A stretch of DNA of 64,000 nt from Pezicula radicicola (Eukaryota; Ascomycota; Leotiomycetes; Helotiales; Dermateaceae): the NCBI GenBank assembly GCA_003008705.1, contig PDUO01000004.1, forward strand, positions 124,001-188,000. Direction: 5' to 3'. Under the pieces are notes generated by a model. That model made no database searches. It was given only the letters and a program-made list of their open reading frames with translations, and had not been told where the DNA came from. Below, one piece after another: positions 57,656 to 64,000 of this stretch. Both the position numbers and the translations under genes were made by a program. Positions within the stretch are counted from its first letter, which is position 1. Every line of letters starts with the position of its first letter.

Positions 57656-58754
57656 CTTTCTATTAAAAATAACAATATAACAATACAGTACAACAGAAAA
57701 ACTTTAACTCAATGAGCCCCTACACACTTAGAATATCCTAGGAAATGTATACTTCAAATAATAACAAGTCCAAAAAGTCATCGCTTCCCTACAGTATTAC
57801 AAGCTCCCTAGCTCCTATCGCCTAACTCACATGCTCGCTCGGCTATAAAAACGTCCCCTATCTATAGCAGGAAAAGAGAATTAATAGCAACAGACTATCA
57901 TCTCCTATACCACAATCTACAATACTAGAGACATTTTAAGCCTCCTAAGAATAAGGTAAAATACAAAAGTACACTATAGTAAAATCCCCTCTAAAAAAGA
58001 ATAGTTAAAAGTAATTTAAAAGCCTATCTTCTTATTTTAATATAATTATTAAATAAAGTAGGTATTAATAAAACAAGTTGATCTGAAAGTTTAAATTAAT
58101 TGCAATTGTTTATTCTATGTAAAGGTATAGAGTAAAACCTATATACTACTAAATATATAAAGTACATTCGAAAAACAAATATTCCTTCCTACCTACCCTC
58201 CCTACCAACAACTCCAATAACTTAGCAAATCAATTTCTTCGTCCCTTACTCTCTTAATACCATAACTTAAAAGGTTCAAAAATATATAGAGGCACTATCA
58301 TCTATAATTTCCAACCATCTCTAAACGCCATACAATAAGCATATTCATTAAACCATTAGAATACGAAGGGAAACAACCATCAAACTGTCAAAGTATAGCA
58401 CAGTTACAATTACCAACACAACCATTATAACGATGATAATGATGATGACATCGGCCCTAATATATTTCCGTCGGCACAATAGTATAGTACACTTTGCTAC
58501 AAAGGCACTTACGAAGATGATACCGGTACTAAGTACTTGACTTTTCATCAATTAACTAGCCTACGCTACCAAAATAGACCAAAAGCATCAAATACTCCTT
58601 TTGTACAGTACTTAAGGCAAGGCAGCGACGGGATCTTGAAATCCACGACCAACGATCCACGATGACTCTCAGACTCGGAATCTACTTGTAATATGGGGGT
58701 TTTCATGCAGTTAGTTGTTGGTGGTTTGTTTTACTGTTGGACAGTTGGTGGCTT

Positions 58755-58812
58755 GCTGGTGGCTTTTATGCTATACTGTGCTATGTTGTGCTATGCTGTG
58801 CTGTGCCATACT
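58755..58812 (+). repeat. Degenerate TGCTATGCTGTG-type simple repeat
   Basis: Units such as GCTATACTGTG, GCTATGTTGTG and GCTATGCTGTG follow one another for about 50 bp. A similar ACTGTACTGTGCTGTACTA tract occurs at about 61,854-61,880. Both are short, with no coding role seen. Confidence 0.5.
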
Positions 58813-61800
58813 AAAAAAACCGGATCTTGCTCGAGATGGTGAAAAAGTTGGAAAGGACAAAACGTGATAATTCTAGACCTACCTAGATTCGAGATTCTTG
58901 AACGATGGATGGACCCAACAGTAATCCTCCCACGATTTTTTTGCATCTTGATTCTTAACGATTCATTTACCAGCCGACCCAAGTATGCTACCATTCAAAC
59001 TCCATACAGGTTATCGGGATCCTTGGGATCCAGCAATTAATATAACGGAGCTACCGGTAGGCCGACGACCATAAAGTAAAATACCTCATGTCGTATTCAT
59101 GTACCATCATACCATAATACTCCGCACCGTATGTTAGGTGGAGAGCGGCACATACGACAACGGAATCACCGCTTGTTATAATAAGAAACAATAATCACTG
59201 TGAAGCCGCACGTACATTTGCGCAAGAAGCTCCAAATCCAGTCGTCTCCAACAATCTACCTAAAAGTTTTCCATTACGAAGGTACCTGAGTCCTTGACTC
59301 CTGAGGCCCTGCACCAGAGTCTAAGAGCCCAAGAAATCGAAGAAGCTCATCCTTGGCCCTTGTAAAAGTTGTATGCGGGCTGTACGGGACTACTTCCGCG
59401 CCGGCTTATCATTGGTGTATTTTCCAAGGTTAGCACTGTTGCATCGGCCTGCACCGTCGCTTATGCTGTCTCGGCCGTCTCCAGAATTTGGGGACGCGGA
59501 CGGTGGAAGCGGACGACGGATAGCGGACCTGAAATTCTGAATCACTGATGGATTATGGTCTGGTTGACCGAGAGAAGTCAAATCCTCGGTCGGGGAGATA
59601 AGAAGTATAAAAGTTGGAAAAGCGGCACTAGGTGAGTATAACTAAGTTGGAATGGTTTAGATCTGGTTTGAGGCTGTTTTGTTTCTGTTGCAAGCTTGAC
59701 TTGAATTGTACTGTACCTTTGTAAGAAAAAAAAACGCAAAATAAAAAGAGAACTTGATTGACGTTAGAAGAAGCCCGCGAAGAACTTCAGCTAGTTCAGG
59801 GCAAGAAACACGGGATACATACGAGTAGAGGTTAGGGATCTGTATGTCACTACTTCATCGGTTCATCATAAAGACCGTACTCCGTAAGCCTCCTCCAAAT
59901 ATTTGACTTACAAACTTGGGGTTAAGGACCGAGCGGAACGAGTAGTTGGTACATGAAAATGACAACGGCTTTGTCTCTCGTTCCCGCGTTGTGCTCAAAT
60001 AAGACCTAACAGCATAGGTACCTTTCATACTTGTCAGCTGGCGCCCTCAAAGAACGGTTGCAATTATCTGATAGCCTCATGTCTGACTGTGCCTTTTGAG
60101 TGTGTATCCATCTCGGTGACTCAGCTTTGACAACAATTAATATAGAATGCATGAATTGCATTGCGAATCCTTAAGAAAAAGCACTGTCCGTAATTCCCAA
60201 AGGCCCAAGACCCAAGGGAATAACCTCCGGAGAATTCCACGGTCCTGATCCTCAGCTGGCTTTATCCTGGTTGGATCGTGTATCGATGATTTTCGACGGT
60301 GCTTGAGCCTTGGGGATCTTGGGATGAATGGCGCCTCGACTCCACAGTCGTTTAAGCGACGAAGTACCAATAACGTAGGTGGGGTGGGGTAAAAAGAACG
60401 AGAGTCCGAGCCTCAAAGCTCAAACTTGTAGAGTTGAGAGTTCGGAATTCAGACCGATCGTCGAAGAGGGAGGGAACCACCACCTGATGCTACCACGAAA
60501 GGGGGCCTTGCTCGTACCTTGGGAAGAATGGGAATCGTTGACTAAACCATGAGTCGGATCTTTGACTTTTTAGGTTTCATACGTAGTGTGAAGGTGGCGT
60601 TGAATTTGATGGAGCATTTTCTGTCAACGGGATTGAAGGACCAGATGTCCTGGAGAAACGCCGGCGTAGGTATTGTGGAGTTGGTTGATTTGCCATTGTT
60701 GATACAGTGTTAGGGAAGACTCCAAACCAATCTATGTGTCAATATTTTTCTTTCGCCGGTACGAGATGAATTCCTTCTTGATTAATATGTGAGACAAACC
60801 GCAGTTGCGTGACGAAGTATCTCCTTGACAACCCGTTTATCGACATTGTTGAGAATTGCCCGGTCTATGGGAAAGCCACGTTTTCCGAACAATTGCTTAC
60901 TGAGTTGCTTAGGATCAGGGCTCATACTACTGATGAACGCTGGGAAGCTAAGCCATGTATTGAACAGACTGCACTATTATTCACCAAACATAAGCTCTCT
61001 TCGCTCTAAGAAGTAGGATCAGCTGTTTGATGTCCAGGAGGCCGAATTACCTTCGGGAAACTCTAAGTTTCGCCAAGCACTTTATGAAAGGATCTCTTCC
61101 TCTCAAAGTCTTGGTTTTTTTTGCATAACCAGATACGGTTTTGTGAAAGTTCACGGATGACACCCTAAGTCGTAATCGTGATGTGCGATGCCACGAACGC
61201 TTGAAAGTCCTAGGAATCCACTCCTATCTTACCCTTTAAAGTTACTGTATGTTGATGCTGGAAGAGGATGATAAGAGTAGCGAGAGTAAATGCGTTCATA
61301 ATCCATGTCTGAGAGGATTTCTTCCCAGCTCCAAGAGCAGGTCGACTGGGGAAGAAGATCATAGATACTTCCAAACAGCACACATGGGTCTTGGCAGTCG
61401 AGTACCGAAACTCGTAGGGCCAGTGGGCCACTAAAGTTGAGCTTTGCTTTTGAGCCCTTTCCCGATGGACGATGAAGCTGTTGATCCTTAATTAAGATAA
61501 GCCCCTGAGATTATTAAGCTTTGATATGTCTGTGCGAGACTCGTGGCTGGCGATGCCACTCCTGGCTACACAGGCGTCGCTGTGGCCACAGTGCTGTCCT
61601 TGTCTCTCATCACTGCAGTCACTGCAGCCAGCCCGCGCGTGACATCCGCTGTCAATGGGGCCTCGAGGTGCAGAAAAGTCGATAGTGCTACGAGCATGCA
61701 CGTGCCTGGTCCCGTTCAGGTCATTGCAGGCTTCTCGAGCCTCGAGCAGTGAATTGTACGAGGTGTACTACTACTGTACTGCATTTCGGAAGAAAGGCAT

Positions 61801-64000
61801 TGGACGAGTAGTCGCTTCTGCAAGTCGGCAAGCTGCCGCAGGCTTCGGGTGTGCTACTGTACTGTGCTGTACTATACTGTACGGACGGAAGTAGTGCTTG
61901 CTTTGGCTCGGGTAGAGTATCAGCCAGCAACCCCTCAACGCTGCGAACTGGTAACGAGCAGAGCACAGCATCCGAGCCGTGCCGTTGGCTGTGGTTGCAG
62001 AGCTTGCAGAAGGCTGCGGGAATACTGTGGAATACGGAGTAATAGCACCAAAATAGTGAACTGTAGTGACCTCGTCGACGAGAACTGCAGAGGCTCTCAT
62101 AGGCTGCTGCAGCACCTGTGGAAATCTCCCGCGAACGTGCACCAAGCCTAAGAGCGCCGGCCGGTAGACTTTCGTCCACCCCTGAAAAACTAAAAAAGCA
62201 CACCCTGACCCCCCGACGAGGCTGCTTGGCTCTTGAGGACCCCTACCAATCCTGCTGCCCCTTGCAACGTCTGAGCGTAGAGACACCACACACTCCAACT
62301 TCGGCCCAGCATGTGGCTGTCATGTAGGCCAAGCCAAGCAGGCCGCCCTACTATTCGATGTGGCCGGAGGGCCTCAAAGATCTGCTCATTTTGTTGCAAA
62401 AAAAGATGCACACAAAAGAGGGAGGTGCATCGTCGGTGATATATTGGAAATTGATAGCCATTAATGAAGACCAAAGATGGTCTTTGGTCATGATACGATT
62501 CCATCATCACACGCAGATAAGCTATGTAATTGCAATCTCTGTACCTAATCTATTGACGGGAAGCGGGCAGGCAAGATTATTATTTACTTTCGTAGACCGC
62601 GCGCGCGTGCTCTTGGCTGCTGGTGCGGTAATCTCCTGGAGAGGGGTGATCGGCCTGTCTGCTTGAATAATGAGGTGCGAATTGCCTAGTCATCGCCCAA
62701 CATGGTGACGATGGACTTCTATCGCGACCACTTTGAAAAGTAAGAAAGGTGGGAGACGGGGGAGACGAGAGATCAGGGGACGAATTATCGTTGTCAACCA
62801 GATGGCACCCCAGTGGTTCATTGAAATTGTTGTCCATGCTGGTGGTACGTCGCATGGAGATGGAGGAGTGTGCCTACTGTACCTGCAGCTCCATGTGATA
62901 ATACGAGCTGGTGAGCTGTCGCTGTCACGCTTGTGTCGCGTGAAGCTTTAGGCTTTTGGGGGTGAAGGAAGGAAGGGAAGGAAAGGAAGGAAGAAAAGGA
63001 ACAAAAGGAAGGGGAAGTATGAAGTTGTATCAATACTCATCACTGATTCACAGGGTATTTGTCGGGCTTTGGTAAAGAGAGACAGTGGCGAGCAGCCACG
63101 CAATACAACGGATTCAATTTACGAAGCAGTATGCGGCGAATTGTTGTGTAGCCTCGTTTTTTTTTTGACCCGGGCAACACCCTTATTTAGTAGTCTCTGA
63201 AGCTAATAACGCCGCTCATTGTTCACTGTTGCGGGCTCTTGACCTCTTCGTACCTTAGGTAGGAACTGTATAAAACGATCGTCGCAAACCAAGATGAGCC
63301 AACCTTGATCCCGAAAGGAGTGTGAGGAAGAGCGAAGCCAGGCTTGCGGATGCGAAGATGTGGATTCTTTGTCGAGGCTGTTTTGGTCGTAGCCTGGGGG
63401 ATTGAGGTTGGCGGTTGGAAGCGATCTATTCAGCTGCTGCCCTACGGCAAAACCTCATGCAGCTTGATGGGAGTACCTTATTGTACGGAGCAATAAATGC
63501 ACTTATCGTCACCCGTGCTTTGTGCCTCGCTTCTGTCCTGGTATCAACTGCATGACTTTTCTTCTTCTTCTTCTGCTTGCTGCTTCTGCGGAGTACTTCT
63601 CAAACGATTGGCGTTCTATTTTTGACGGATAGGATATGATGTTGGCCGTCAGTCAGTCCCTGATTCTCTCGTGATACACAAAAAAAGCATGGCATGCTTT
63701 CTTATTGTATTTTGATTATTTTTTATTTTTCCATACCGTGAGTCCGGTACGTCCTCCGTATTCAAACCTGACAGAAGCTCTTCCCCCCCCCCTCTCCCCA
63801 AAAGGGTATGCTGGAGCGTCACTCCCTTCGCTCGGCATATGCCCTCCGACCACCCTTGCATTTCAACGTTCGCCCTCATCCGCTCGCTGGCCTATCCCTG
63901 GTCCTGCAGCCCTCGCCCTCGCTATGCTAGCATCCTGGTCTCATCCCTTCCCCTGCCTCGCCTGCCTGGCCTGCCTTGCCCATCGTCACAGCCAAATCTG

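Larger units (their letters stand above)
47652..64000. other. 16-kb region without recognisable genes
   Basis: I found no coding sequence with family features. About 48,660-50,200 and 57,560-58,300 are extremely AT-rich with many TATA-type steps. Between them composition is moderate, and short GTACTGTAC/GTACAGTAC-type motifs are frequent from about 52,800 onward. Open frames are short (under 110 codons) on both strands and overlap one another. From about 59 kb the DNA is balanced in composition; 63,530-64,000 has CT-rich tracts on the + strand, as in long leaders of fungal genes, so a gene may start beyond the right edge. Delimited elements inside are listed separately. Confidence 0.6.

Noticed and set aside
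60809..61009. 66-codon open frame (+)
   Set aside because: Two frames are open over the same stretch and no ATG or family motif is present.
61210..61431. Open frame of 73 codons (-) beginning MAHWPYEFRY with an ATG
   Set aside because: No family resemblance, an open frame on the opposite strand over the same DNA, and no supporting promoter or intron signals. Treated as chance.

Overview
The window is nuclear DNA from a filamentous ascomycete (Pezizomycotina). The signs are short GT-AG introns of about 40-180 bp with CTAAC-like branch sites, a Zn2Cys6 regulator, a fungal SCP2-type thiolase, a Mae1-type TDT transporter, a secreted cupin quercetinase and an LaeA-like methyltransferase. A class such as Leotiomycetes is possible, but nothing here proves it. 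All gene models come from reading frames and splice signals by eye.

Region by region. (1) 0-14.3 kb is ordinary, gene-dense chromosome: the 5' part of a secreted GH12 glucanase at the left edge (-), an NAD(P)-binding extended-SDR protein (+), a Zn2Cys6 factor (+), a peroxisomal SCP2/nsLTP thiolase (-), an ATX1 copper chaperone (-), an Rqc1/TCF25 homologue (-) and a mitochondrial PP2C (Ptc5-like, +). (2) 14.3-44 kb is mosaic. Conserved genes (Mae1-like transporter -, a conserved acidic protein +, an SDR +, a secreted quercetin dioxygenase +) alternate with repeat-rich DNA. That DNA holds fast-evolving genes: three members of a small paralogous family sharing a C-terminal domain (18.8, 29.4 and 34.6 kb), a relict of a fourth copy (36.1 kb), a disrupted tandem pair of Cys-rich proteins (22.0-23.6 kb), a Ser/Pro-rich orphan (37.5 kb) and several diverged repeat arrays. 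(3) 44.6-47.7 kb holds the most striking gene: a caspase-like (peptidase C14) protein continuing in one open frame into an LaeA-like SAM-dependent methyltransferase. (4) 47.7-64 kb has no recognisable gene. Its first 10 kb is very AT-rich and contains two well-delimited non-autonomous DNA transposons, one hAT-like with an 8-bp target duplication and one with perfect 36-bp terminal repeats and a TA target duplication, plus a tRNA-like relic. The last 5 kb is balanced in composition, has pyrimidine tracts, and may be promoter DNA for a gene beyond the right edge.

How genes work together. No biosynthetic cluster is evident. The SDR and the quercetinase are neighbours on the same strand and could both act on phenolics, but that is inference. 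The thiolase promoter carries a CCTCGG site of the kind bound by FarA/FarB-type fatty-acid regulators. The caspase-methyltransferase fusion and the C-terminal-domain family with its decaying copies are the best candidates for undescribed biology.
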